DNA of 6,584 nt from Kiloniellaceae bacterium (GCA_021776145.1 JAJFGM010000365.1:1-6584); one strand, 5' to 3'; counted from the first letter of the stretch, positions 1 to 5,841 are shown. Notes: generated from the letters alone by a model not told the origin. Made by a program: numbers and translations.

Positions 1-1
1 C

Positions 2-469
2 GATTTCTTTCAGACATTTCCGTCTTTCATCTACCTGATCCCGGTGATCATGCTTTTCGGCATCACCGATACGTCGGTTATCATTGCCGCCGTGGTCTAT
101 GCGACCGTCCCCGCGATCCGCTATACGGTTGAAGGGTTGCGAAGCGTGCCACCCGTCTTGCATGACGCCGCAACGATGTCCGGCGTCTCGCGGATCCAGA
201 GATGGGTCTCAATTGAGCTGCCGATTGCTTTCCCGCACATCATGCTCGGTGTAAATCAAACCGTGATTTTCGCATTGTTCATGGTGATCATCGGTGCCTT
301 CATCGGCACCACGGATTTGGGCCAACTCATCTTGAAATCGATATCGGATTCGCAGGGAACCGGCATCGGTATCATATTGGGTTTCTGTGTTGCCTTTATC
401 GGCTTGGCCGTCGATCAGATCATTCGAACCTGGGCGAACCAAAGGAAGAAGATGCTGGGCCTGGGCTGA
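2..469 (+). CDS. ABC transporter permease, ProW/OpuAB-like (partial, C-terminal 155 residues)
   Basis: This is the C-terminal part of an inner-membrane permease of the glycine betaine/proline/choline ABC importer type (BPD_transp_1 fold). The frame is open from base 2, so the gene starts before the window; the internal ATG at 44 is not the start. Visible are a hydrophobic segment around FIYLIPVIMLFGI, a second one around VIIAAVVYATVPAIRYTV, then the cytoplasmic EAA-type loop (DAATMSG followed by IELPIAFP) that docks on the ATPase. Two further hydrophobic segments follow (NQTVIFALFMVIIGAFIG and GIGIILGFCVAFIGLAVDQ), then a short basic tail. The motif NQT followed by GTTDLGQ is typical of ProW-like proteins. 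Other transporter genes, if any, must lie upstream, because the next gene runs towards it on the other strand. The family is clear; the substrate (betaine, choline, proline or another quaternary amine) cannot be read from the sequence. The coding sequence is visibly less GC-rich than the aminotransferase next to it. Confidence 0.88.
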   Translation, partial: DFFQTFPSFIYLIPVIMLFGITDTSVIIAAVVYATVPAIRYTVEGLRSVPPVLHDAATMSGVSRIQRWVSIELPIAFPHIMLGVNQTVIFALFMVIIGAFIGTTDLGQLILKSISDSQGTGIGIILGFCVAFIGLAVDQIIRTWANQRKKMLGLG

Positions 470-577
470 TGCCCGCCAGCTTGCGCGGGGGCGCGGCAAA
501 ACTGGCTGTGTAAGCTGAACCGACCGGCCGCCGACCCGCAACCAGGTGCGCAAGAAACCCTGGATGCAATCCGTGGC

Positions 578-1990
578 TCAGCCGCCCGCGAGCAGCGTCC
601 CGACGAAGTCCTCGGAGACCTCCAGGTAGCGGTCGACGTCGCCCTCGCCGTGAGCGAAGGAACAGGCCGGACCGGCGCTCTCGATGGCCTCCCAGACGCC
701 ACGATTGGCCATGAAAAGTCGCTTTGCAGCGGTGAAGGCACGTGGCAGCGAATGCCAGGCCTCATGGGCGTCGCGCGGCAGGTCGGGATACAGCACCCAG
801 CCCGAGCGGCCACCGAGGACCGGTGCCCGCCATGGCAGGGCGTGCCGCTGGAAGATCCCCTCGAGGCCGTCTGCCAAGTGCCGACCAAGCCCAGCGACGC
901 GATCGTAACCGGCCTCGGTCAGGCAGTCCCGCAGGGCGGCGCGGGCGACGGCCATAACCAGGGCGTTGGCGTAGGTGGTGCCTCCCAGGGGCAGCGAGAC
1001 TCCGGTCAGGCCGTCGTCGAGATAACTTTCGACGCGGGTCGCGATCTCGGCCGTCAGGCCATAGCAGGCAAAGGCGTGGCCGCTGCCCATGCCCTTGCCG
1101 ATGACCATCATGTCGGGCCGCAGGTCCCAGGCGCGGGTCAGGCCGCCGAAAGCGAAGTTGTGGCAGTGCGCCTCGTCGACGATGAGCAAGGCGCCGGCGG
1201 CGCGGACGAGTTCGCCGGCCGCCGCCCAGAAGCCGGGATCGGGCAGCACCAGGTTGCAGTTGGACATCGCCGGTTCGGCCAGCAGGCAGGCGACATCGGC
1301 AGCGGCCAGCGCGGCCCGCAGGGCATCGAGATCGTTGAAGGGAACGGTCCGCGAGCCGGCGGTGACGGCCGCCGGCAAGCCCGCGTAGTCGGCTTCTTCG
1401 CCCCCGTGGCCACTGCTGACCAGGGTGGCGTCTGTCATGCCGTGGTACTTGCCGTCGAACATGAGGACGCGCGGCTTGCCGGTGAGGGCGCGGGAGATGC
1501 GGATCAGCTCGGCATTGGCTTCCGAGGCGTCGTTGGTGAATTGCCACTTCGGCAGGCCGCTGCGTTCCGCCAACGCCTCGCAGACGGCGATGGCGTCTTC
1601 GCCCGGCAAAAGGAAGGAGGTGCCGCGCTCCAGGCAGTCGCGCGCCGCGCGGCGGATCGCGGGCGGTGCGAAACCGAGGCTGGTCGCAAGGTCCGTAAGG
1701 TTCATGTCGAGGTAGGCGTTGCCGTCGACATCGTGAAACCAGGCGCCCTGACCAGTCTCGACAAATAGCGGTGCATGCGCGTAGAGACCTTGCATCCAGG
1801 CCATCGGCACGCCCCAGAGCATGCTGGCGCGGCCGCGGGCGTGCAGGGCGGCGGAACGTTGGGTTCGTTGTGAGAAACGCCCGGCCTCGCGGTCCAGCAG
1901 GCTTTCGAGCTGCGCGGCGCGCAGCGGGGCGGGCAGATCGGGGCAGGACTCGGGCAAGGTTGCATCCCGGCGGCGGAAAAGGGCGGCCAA
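578..1990 (-). CDS. Class III PLP-dependent aminotransferase (glutamate-1-semialdehyde aminomutase-like)
   Basis: A cytoplasmic fold-type I PLP enzyme of about 470 residues, the usual class III length. The N-terminal part contains GAWFHDVDGNAYLD (residues 82-95), the standard class III opening. FTNDASEA (151-158) takes the place of the usual FTNSGTEA phosphate-binding loop. FDGKYHG (178-184) supplies the aromatic residue that stacks on PLP. D272 in the VDEAH motif should contact the pyridine nitrogen, and K299 in VIGKGMGSG should form the Schiff base. GGTTYANAL near 337-345 fits the segment that contacts phosphate from the partner subunit. The DEAHCHNFAFGGLTRAWDL stretch places it with the poorly characterised 'aspartate aminotransferase family' branch near GSA aminomutase, not with ornithine or GABA transaminases. 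The first codon is TTG with only a weak, very close purine run before it. The frame stays open upstream to about 2107 without ATG or GTG, so the start is uncertain. The amino donor and acceptor cannot be assigned. The gene is convergent with the permease and divergent from msrA. Confidence 0.87.
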   Translation of the reverse strand: MAALFRRRDATLPESCPDLPAPLRAAQLESLLDREAGRFSQRTQRSAALHARGRASMLWGVPMAWMQGLYAHAPLFVETGQGAWFHDVDGNAYLDMNLTDLATSLGFAPPAIRRAARDCLERGTSFLLPGEDAIAVCEALAERSGLPKWQFTNDASEANAELIRISRALTGKPRVLMFDGKYHGMTDATLVSSGHGGEEADYAGLPAAVTAGSRTVPFNDLDALRAALAAADVACLLAEPAMSNCNLVLPDPGFWAAAGELVRAAGALLIVDEAHCHNFAFGGLTRAWDLRPDMMVIGKGMGSGHAFACYGLTAEIATRVESYLDDGLTGVSLPLGGTTYANALVMAVARAALRDCLTEAGYDRVAGLGRHLADGLEGIFQRHALPWRAPVLGGRSGWVLYPDLPRDAHEAWHSLPRAFTAAKRLFMANRGVWEAIESAGPACSFAHGEGDVDRYLEVSEDFVGTLLAGG

Positions 1991-2096
1991 TTCTTCTGCA
2001 ACCCAGTGGCAACCGCAAGGGCCGAGGATCAGGCCTGTGCATTGCCGCGGCGATGAACCACCCGCATTTTGAACGGTGGGGCTTGATCGACCGCGT

Positions 2097-2136
2097 GGCC
2101 GGGATCAGATAGAATGGGCCGGGATCAGATAGAATG
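2097..2136. repeat. 20-bp perfect tandem duplication upstream of msrA
   Basis: Two identical adjacent 20-bp copies (2097-2116 and 2117-2136), each containing gggatcagatagaatg, lie in the divergent region between the aminotransferase and msrA, about 60 bp before the msrA start. Each copy carries TAGAAT, one mismatch from a sigma-70 -10 hexamer, and gatca, which mirrors the tgatc at 2084-2088. It may be a duplicated promoter or operator element, or simple replication slippage. The duplication is directly visible; any function is inference. Confidence 0.85.
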
Positions 2137-2185
2137 GTCTGAGGCACTACTTATGGAAGGGCCCGGCTGGCCGCGCCCTCGTTCG

Positions 2186-2192
2186 TGGAGGA
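2186..2192 (+). promoter_or_regulatory. Ribosome binding site of msrA
   Basis: TGGAGGA ends four bases before the ATG at 2197. It decides the start: an in-frame GTG at 2185 lies partly inside this Shine-Dalgarno sequence and is therefore unlikely to be used. Confidence 0.75.
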
Positions 2193-2196
2193 TTTC

Positions 2197-2715
2197 ATGA
2201 CAAGCGAAACCGCACTTCTCGCCGGCGGCTGTTTTTGGGGCATGCAAGAGCTGATGCGCCACTTGCCCGGGGTGCTCGACACGCGTGTCGGCTATAGCGG
2301 CGGACCGGGCGACGCGGTCACCTATGACGACGTCAAGACCGGACGGACCGGCCATGCCGAGGCGCTGGAGGTGGTCTTCGACCCGGCGCGGATAAGCTAC
2401 CGCGAGATCCTTGAGCTGTTTTTCCAGATTCATGACCCGACGACGCGTGACCGCCAGGGCAACGATAGAGGCACGCAGTACCGCTCGGCGATCTTCTGGC
2501 GCGATGCGGAGCAGGAAAGGGTGGCGCGCGAGACCATCGCCGATGTCGAGGCCTCGGGCCTGTGGCCCGATGCCGTCGTCACCGAAGTCGCTCCGGCCGG
2601 CAGCTTTTGCGAGGCCGAAGCGATCCATCAGGACTACCTGCAACGCTATCCCAACGGCTACAGTTGTCACTTCCCACGGCCGAACTGGCGTCTGCCGAGG
2701 CGCGGCGCGGCGTAA
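2197..2715 (+). CDS. msrA: Peptide-methionine (S)-S-oxide reductase MsrA
   Basis: Reduces the S epimer of methionine sulfoxide, free or in proteins, back to methionine using thioredoxin; it is a cytoplasmic repair enzyme against oxidative damage. The 172-residue protein has the signature GCFWG at residues 11-15 with the catalytic C12. The other active-site residues sit at the spacing of E. coli MsrA: Y43 (YDDVKTG), E55 (TGHAEA), D90 and Y95 (RQGNDRGTQYRS). Near the C-terminus PNGYSCHF provides C157 as the likely resolving cysteine; a further C138 is present. There is no signal peptide and no fused MsrB domain. The ATG at 2197 is chosen because a strong Shine-Dalgarno precedes it. The gene stands alone, divergent from the aminotransferase and convergent with the response regulator gene 19 bp away. 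Confidence 0.97.
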   Translation: MTSETALLAGGCFWGMQELMRHLPGVLDTRVGYSGGPGDAVTYDDVKTGRTGHAEALEVVFDPARISYREILELFFQIHDPTTRDRQGNDRGTQYRSAIFWRDAEQERVARETIADVEASGLWPDAVVTEVAPAGSFCEAEAIHQDYLQRYPNGYSCHFPRPNWRLPRRGAA

Positions 2716-2734
2716 CGGGACGGCGCGCGAGAGC

Positions 2735-3181
2735 TCAGCCAGGCCCAGAAGCGCCAAGGAGCCGCAGGACGAGGGCGGTGAGCGCCTTCGGCTTGATCGG
2801 CTTGAGAAGGACGTCGTTGACCCCGGCGTCGATGGCTTTCTGCCGGACTTCGCGCCCGGTTTGGCCGGTCAGCATGATGACGGGTATCTTGTTGATGCTT
2901 TTCGCCGGGCTGCCGCGCAGCGCGCTGACGAGACAGATGCCGTTCATCGGCTCCATCTCATAGTCGCTAATCACCAGGTCGGGCACATGCGAGGTGGCCA
3001 GCGCCAGACCTTCCTCGCCGTCTTCCGCCGAGAGCAGGCTGCGAATGCCGAGATCCTCGAGGATCCGCCGTACCATCAAGTGCACGGCTCGGCTGTCGTC
3101 GACGACCAAGACAACGCTGCTGGTGAGTTTTTGTCGGTCTGTCACATCCGGGCACAAAGCAAGGGTAGCGGCGGCGTTCAA
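2735..3181 (-). CDS. Single-domain response regulator (CheY-like receiver)
   Basis: A stand-alone phosphoreceiver domain with no output domain. It should take a phosphoryl group from a histidine kinase or phosphotransfer protein and act by protein contact, in chemotaxis, phosphorelay or adaptation. Counting from the TTG at 3181: D28/D29 form the acidic Mg2+ pocket (VLVVDDS), D73 in LVISDYEM is the phosphoacceptor, T105 in IMLTGQ is the switch threonine, and K127 in LLKPI is the conserved lysine. The position of the usual switch tyrosine or phenylalanine (Y106 in E. coli CheY) is V124. A GTG at 3145 is an alternative start giving a 136-residue protein that begins about ten residues before the first beta strand. 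Neither start has a good Shine-Dalgarno, and a stop in frame at 3188-3190 limits any further extension. No kinase or chemotaxis gene is in the window, so its partner is unknown. Confidence 0.9.
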   Translation of the reverse strand: MNAAATLALCPDVTDRQKLTSSVVLVVDDSRAVHLMVRRILEDLGIRSLLSAEDGEEGLALATSHVPDLVISDYEMEPMNGICLVSALRGSPAKSINKIPVIMLTGQTGREVRQKAIDAGVNDVLLKPIKPKALTALVLRLLGASGPG

Positions 3182-3369
3182 TGGAACCTACAAAGCATAA
3201 CGAGCCAACCTGAAACAAAATTCGCCTCGTGAGAAGCGCGAAAAACCGTTATCGATGACGCACGCTACCTTTAGCGGCGGATTTGAGCCGTCGGCGGTAG
3301 GGCGGTCTTGCGGCCAGGCGGGCAAACAACGGCCCATTTGAACGAACTTTGCCAGAACGGGGGACGAGA
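3182..3369. other. Divergent intergenic region between the receiver gene and the SDR genes
   Basis: About 190 bp with no credible gene. It must hold the promoters for the receiver gene (-) and the SDR pair (+), but no convincing -35/-10 pair could be picked by eye. It contains a nested inverted repeat: ctacc 3265-3269 with ggtag 3296-3300 outside, and cggc 3275-3278 with gccg 3287-3290 inside. This may be an operator or a structured leader of the SDR transcript. Confidence 0.5.
3359..3364 (+). promoter_or_regulatory. Ribosome binding site of the first SDR gene
   Basis: GGGGGA ends five bases before the GTG at 3370. This favours the GTG as the start over the in-frame TTG at 3349, which has no such sequence and would add seven residues not seen in the family. 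Confidence 0.65.
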
Positions 3370-4095
3370 GTGCGACTGCAGGGAAAAAAGGCATTGGTAA
3401 CGGCGGCCGGACAGGGCATCGGCAAGGCCACCGCGGAAATGTTTGCCGCCGAGGGCGCCGAGGTGATCGCCACCGATATCAATGAAACGGCGCTGGCGTC
3501 CGTCGCGGGATGTCAGGCGCGCCGTTTGGACGTGATGGACGTGGCGGCGGTGAAGGCGCTGGCGGCCGAACTGGGCGCCTTGGACGTGCTCTGCAACTGT
3601 GCCGGCTTCGTGCACAACGGCACGATATTGGAATGCAATGAGGACGATTGGGATTTCTCCTTCAATCTCAACCTCCGTTCCATGTTCTTCACTGTCAAAG
3701 CCTTTCTGCCGGCCATGCTGGCGGCGGGCGGCGGTTCGATCGTTAACATCGCCTCGGTCGCCTCCAGCGTTAAGGGCGTACCCAACCGTTTCGTCTATGG
3801 CGCCTCCAAGGCCGGCGTCATCGGCCTGACCAAATCGGTCGCCGCCGACTTCGTCGCCCAGGGCATTCGCTGCAACGCCATCTGTCCCGGCACGGTGCAG
3901 TCGCCCTCCCTGGAACAGCGACTGCGCGACACCGGCGACTACGAAACGGCGCGGCGCAACTTCGTCGCCCGCCAACCCATGGGGCGTCTTGGCACGGCCG
4001 AGGAAATCGCCGCCCTGGCCCCCCATCTGGCCAGTGACGCCGGCGCCTTCACCACCGGTCAATGCCACATCGCCGATGGCGGCATGGTGATGTGA
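3370..4095 (+). CDS. SDR-family NAD-dependent dehydrogenase, DHRS6/BDH2- or 2-keto-3-deoxy-L-fuconate dehydrogenase-like
   Basis: A 241-residue classical short-chain dehydrogenase, a soluble Rossmann enzyme. From the GTG start: coenzyme loop TAAGQGIG (11-18), D36 after the second strand (ATDIN), which favours NAD over NADP, N76-x-AG for the usual NNAG motif, N101, S129, Y143 and K147 (YxxxK) as the catalytic set. Long segments closely match the human DHRS6/BDH2 pattern as I remember it: LDVLxNxAGFVHxGT, DWDFSxNLNxRSM, SVASSVKGVxNR, IGLTKSVAADF, QGIRCN and CPGTVxxPSL. R140, the substrate-carboxylate arginine region in BDH2, is kept. Bacterial relatives oxidise 2-keto-3-deoxy-L-fuconate in non-phosphorylative L-fucose breakdown; animal ones act on 3-hydroxybutyrate or 4-oxoproline. 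No dehydratase, lactonase or hydrolase of the fucose route is in the window, so the substrate is open beyond a small carboxylate with a hydroxyl or keto group. It is probably co-transcribed with the second SDR gene. Confidence 0.92.
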   Translation: MRLQGKKALVTAAGQGIGKATAEMFAAEGAEVIATDINETALASVAGCQARRLDVMDVAAVKALAAELGALDVLCNCAGFVHNGTILECNEDDWDFSFNLNLRSMFFTVKAFLPAMLAAGGGSIVNIASVASSVKGVPNRFVYGASKAGVIGLTKSVAADFVAQGIRCNAICPGTVQSPSLEQRLRDTGDYETARRNFVARQPMGRLGTAEEIAALAPHLASDAGAFTTGQCHIADGGMVM

Positions 4096-4107
4096 AGCCA
4101 GCGAGAA

Positions 4108-4147
4108 TCAGGACAGGCGGAATTCAGGACAGGCGTTTTTCAGGACA
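4108..4147. repeat. Three direct repeats with a 16-bp period between the SDR genes
   Basis: TCAGGACAGGCG occurs at 4108-4119 and 4124-4135, and a truncated copy TCAGGACA at 4140-4147. Successive copies start exactly 16 bp apart. The last copy runs directly into the Shine-Dalgarno of the second SDR gene. It could be a regulator or RNA-binding site, or the result of slippage in a short intercistronic spacer. Confidence 0.85.
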
Positions 4148-4153
4148 AAAGGA
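4148..4153 (+). promoter_or_regulatory. Ribosome binding site of the second SDR gene
   Basis: AAAGGA lies five bases before ATG 4159 and eight before ATG 4162. Both codons are in frame and adjacent, so the protein may begin MMNK or MNK. Confidence 0.65.
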
Positions 4154-4158
4154 ACCAG

Positions 4159-4914
4159 ATGATGAACAAGATCGATCTCGCCGGACAGGTCGCGGTGGTG
4201 ACCGGCGGCGCCCAGGGTATCGGCCATGCGGTCGTCGACCGGCTGCTGCAGAGCGGCGCAGCCGTTGCCAGCTGGGACCGCCAGCATGACGCCAACCGAG
4301 CCGCTATGGAGGAACTGAGCGGCACCGGCAAGACCCTTGCCGTGGCCTGCGACCTGATGGACTGGGCCAGCGTCGGCGCGGCCTTGAAGACGACGGAAGA
4401 TGCCCTGGGCGGGGTCGACATCGTGGTCAACAGCGCCGGCATCGCCGGGCCCATTGCCACCGTCGAGGACTACGACAACGCTGCCTGGGATCTGACCATC
4501 GGGATCAATTTGACCGGCACCTATTACGTCAACAAGGCGGTGATCGGCGGCATGAAAACCCGCGGTTATGGCCGCATTGTCAACATTGCGTCGATTGCCG
4601 GCAAGGAGGGCAACCCCAACGCCTGTGCCTACAGCGCCTCGAAGGCCGGCGTCATCGGCTTCACCAAGTCGCTGGGCAAGGAAGTCGCCGACCTCGACAT
4701 CTCGGTCAACTGCGTCACCCCGGCGGCGGCGCGCACGCCGATCTTCGATCAGATCACTCAGGAGCACATCGACTACATGCTCTCGAAAATCCCGCGCAAG
4801 CGCTTTCTCGAGGTCGAGGAGGCCGCCGCCATGATCGCCTGGCTGGTCAGCAAGGAAAACTCCTTCACGACCGCCGGGGTGTTCGACCTGTCGGGGGGAC
4901 GCGCGACCTATTGA
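4159..4914 (+). CDS. SDR-family oxidoreductase (FabG-like fold, sugar or hydroxy-acid dehydrogenase type)
   Basis: A 251-residue classical short-chain dehydrogenase. The N-terminal coenzyme loop is TGGAQGIG (15-22), with D40 after the second strand (ASWDRQ) suggesting NAD. NSAG (91-94) replaces the usual NNAG. The catalytic set N117, S145, Y158 and K162 is complete (INLTG, NIASIAG, YSASK). The C-terminus ends in SGGRATY, where FabG-like proteins normally have a DGG turn. The substrate loop at about 185-205 (TPAAARTPIFDQITQEHIDYM) differs from the CPG-type loop of the first SDR, so the two should act on different substrates. Pairs of SDR genes like this occur in non-phosphorylative sugar oxidation (L-fucose or L-rhamnose type) and in polyol or hydroxy-acid catabolism, but nothing nearby fixes the pathway. 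Despite the FabG-like fold, the context gives no support for fatty-acid synthesis. It follows the first SDR gene after 63 bp on the same strand, most likely in one transcript. Confidence 0.9.
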   Translation: MMNKIDLAGQVAVVTGGAQGIGHAVVDRLLQSGAAVASWDRQHDANRAAMEELSGTGKTLAVACDLMDWASVGAALKTTEDALGGVDIVVNSAGIAGPIATVEDYDNAAWDLTIGINLTGTYYVNKAVIGGMKTRGYGRIVNIASIAGKEGNPNACAYSASKAGVIGFTKSLGKEVADLDISVNCVTPAAARTPIFDQITQEHIDYMLSKIPRKRFLEVEEAAAMIAWLVSKENSFTTAGVFDLSGGRATY

Positions 4915-5229
4915 GGCAAGCGGTTTCCGGTAGTGTCTCAGTTCGAAGCCGAATGCCAGAGATCGGCCAAAAGGAGCCATTCGTTGGGATCTCAACGAAC
5001 GTCTGGAGTCAGCACCAAAGCGGTCTTTGGTTGCGACCAGGCCGCAGTTCCGGACGTGACCCAGCGCGGAAGTTGGTCGGCGATGGCTTTATCCCAGCAG
5101 CGGAAGTCGGATTACGCCGCTTGGCAGTGTCCACCACACCGTACAAATCGTCGAGAACATCATCGGCGGTGCAAATAGGGCACCGGGCTCGGACCAATTC
5201 CCCAAAAAACAGATAAAAAACGGTAGCGT
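4915..5229. other. Non-coding spacer between the second SDR gene and the PIN gene, with two hairpins
   Basis: About 315 bp without a credible gene; the short open frames here give low-complexity, family-less peptides. Two perfect short hairpins stand out: ttcgttg 4980-4986 with caacgaa 4993-4999 around a 6-nt loop, and accaaag 5014-5020 with ctttggt 5025-5031 around a 4-nt loop. Neither is followed by a T-run, so they are not plain terminators for the SDR transcript. Near 5204-5220 there are two A6 runs, which read as T6 runs downstream of the PIN gene on the minus strand. The spacer also has near-identical 11-mers at its ends (4928-4938 and 5221-5231, one mismatch). It may be a decayed insertion or a structured intergenic element. 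Confidence 0.55.
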
Positions 5230-5841
5230 CTATGTTGTTCGCTCACGGAGGAGCAACCCCAAGGCGTGCTCGTAACATTTCTCAAAAAAGTCACCCAAGT
5301 GGGCTTTTTCTCCGCGAAAAGCTTTGTTGTCCCTGATGATGCCTGGAATGTCGCCGTCCGACAATTGCCCAACAAAAACCAGCCAGCCGACAAGATGGGG
5401 GGTAGTGCGGACGAAGTTGGCTCCGATGACCTTCTCGCCTATTTTTTTCGCCGCGCGGTCGTCCGTCAGGAACCCTTTCCTGAGTTTCATCGCCAAGGCC
5501 AGCGCGGCAAGTTCTCCCTTGTCGAATCGCCGGGGAGAATCGACAACCCTTACCAATTCCAAAAGGTCTTCGATCTCAAGTTGATAGACGCTGAAACAGC
5601 GGCTGTCCGCGAGTTGGTCACGCAACTGTCCTTGCAAGCCTTTCTCCATATTCGAGGCTGTCCGTCTCGGCTTGAACAAGCATTCGTATCGAACATAGTC
5701 GGCCAGGACGAAATAACGCTGCTTACCTCTCGCGGCGTTGGTCAGGGTTCGGCTGCACAGAACGTTCCATACGGCACAGGTATCGGTGACCAAGATTTGT
5801 GGGAATGTCTGAATAGCCTCGTCCGGAGGAGCGTCAACCAT
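5230..5841 (-). CDS. PIN-domain nuclease, predicted toxin or effector paired with the ImmA-type protease
   Basis: A 203-residue cytoplasmic protein with the acidic layout of a PIN-domain, metal-dependent ribonuclease. D20 sits at the end of the first strand (ILVTDTCAVWN). E53 lies in DYVRYE, E110 in FDKGELAALALAMKL, and D127/D128 in FLTDDRAA. The GE-LAALALA and LTDDRAAKKIG segments recall the DUF3368 group of PIN proteins, usually somewhat shorter; here about 50 residues follow that core, ending in a charged helical tail. The start is the ATG at 5841, not the earlier TAC-rich open frame, which only reads through the neighbour's 3' end. The ATG overlaps the protease stop codon by 8 nt (ATGGTTGA on the minus strand), implying translational coupling in one transcript. 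Codon use is less GC-rich than in the SDR genes, hinting at horizontal transfer. PIN identity rests on the motif pattern only; the RNA target is unknown. Confidence 0.78.
   Translation of the reverse strand: MVDAPPDEAIQTFPQILVTDTCAVWNVLCSRTLTNAARGKQRYFVLADYVRYECLFKPRRTASNMEKGLQGQLRDQLADSRCFSVYQLEIEDLLELVRVVDSPRRFDKGELAALALAMKLRKGFLTDDRAAKKIGEKVIGANFVRTTPHLVGWLVFVGQLSDGDIPGIIRDNKAFRGEKAHLGDFFEKCYEHALGLLLRERTT

Noticed and set aside
472..489. Short inverted repeat (cccgc/gcggg) between the convergent permease and aminotransferase genes, considered as a terminator
   Set aside because: The stem is only 5 bp with no T-run on either strand; likely chance in GC-rich DNA. Nothing else was seen in 470-577.
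650..1768. Long + strand open frame (372 codons) opposite the aminotransferase
   Set aside because: It lies wholly antisense to a gene with clear class III motifs; its product is low-complexity and matches no family. It is an artefact of GC-rich third positions.
762..2147. 461-codon minus-strand frame overlapping the aminotransferase
   Set aside because: The product is an Arg/Pro/Gly-rich out-of-frame reading of the aminotransferase; the PLP motifs are in the other frame.
3271..4068. 265-codon minus-strand frame under the first SDR
   Set aside because: Antisense shadow of a gene with full SDR motifs; no recognisable domain.
4108..4147. Period-16 repeats considered as a CRISPR array
   Set aside because: Unit and spacer are far too short and only three copies are present inside an intercistronic spacer.
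4108..4995. 295-codon minus-strand frame under the second SDR
   Set aside because: Antisense shadow with no family features.
4933..5178. Small + strand frame after the second SDR gene
   Set aside because: Compositionally odd peptide, no ribosome binding site, and it contains the two hairpins; not credible as a gene.
5204..5220. Two A6 runs (T6 on the minus strand) after the PIN gene, considered as an intrinsic terminator
   Set aside because: No convincing GC-rich stem precedes them on the minus strand, so a terminator is not called, though they may contribute to transcript ending.
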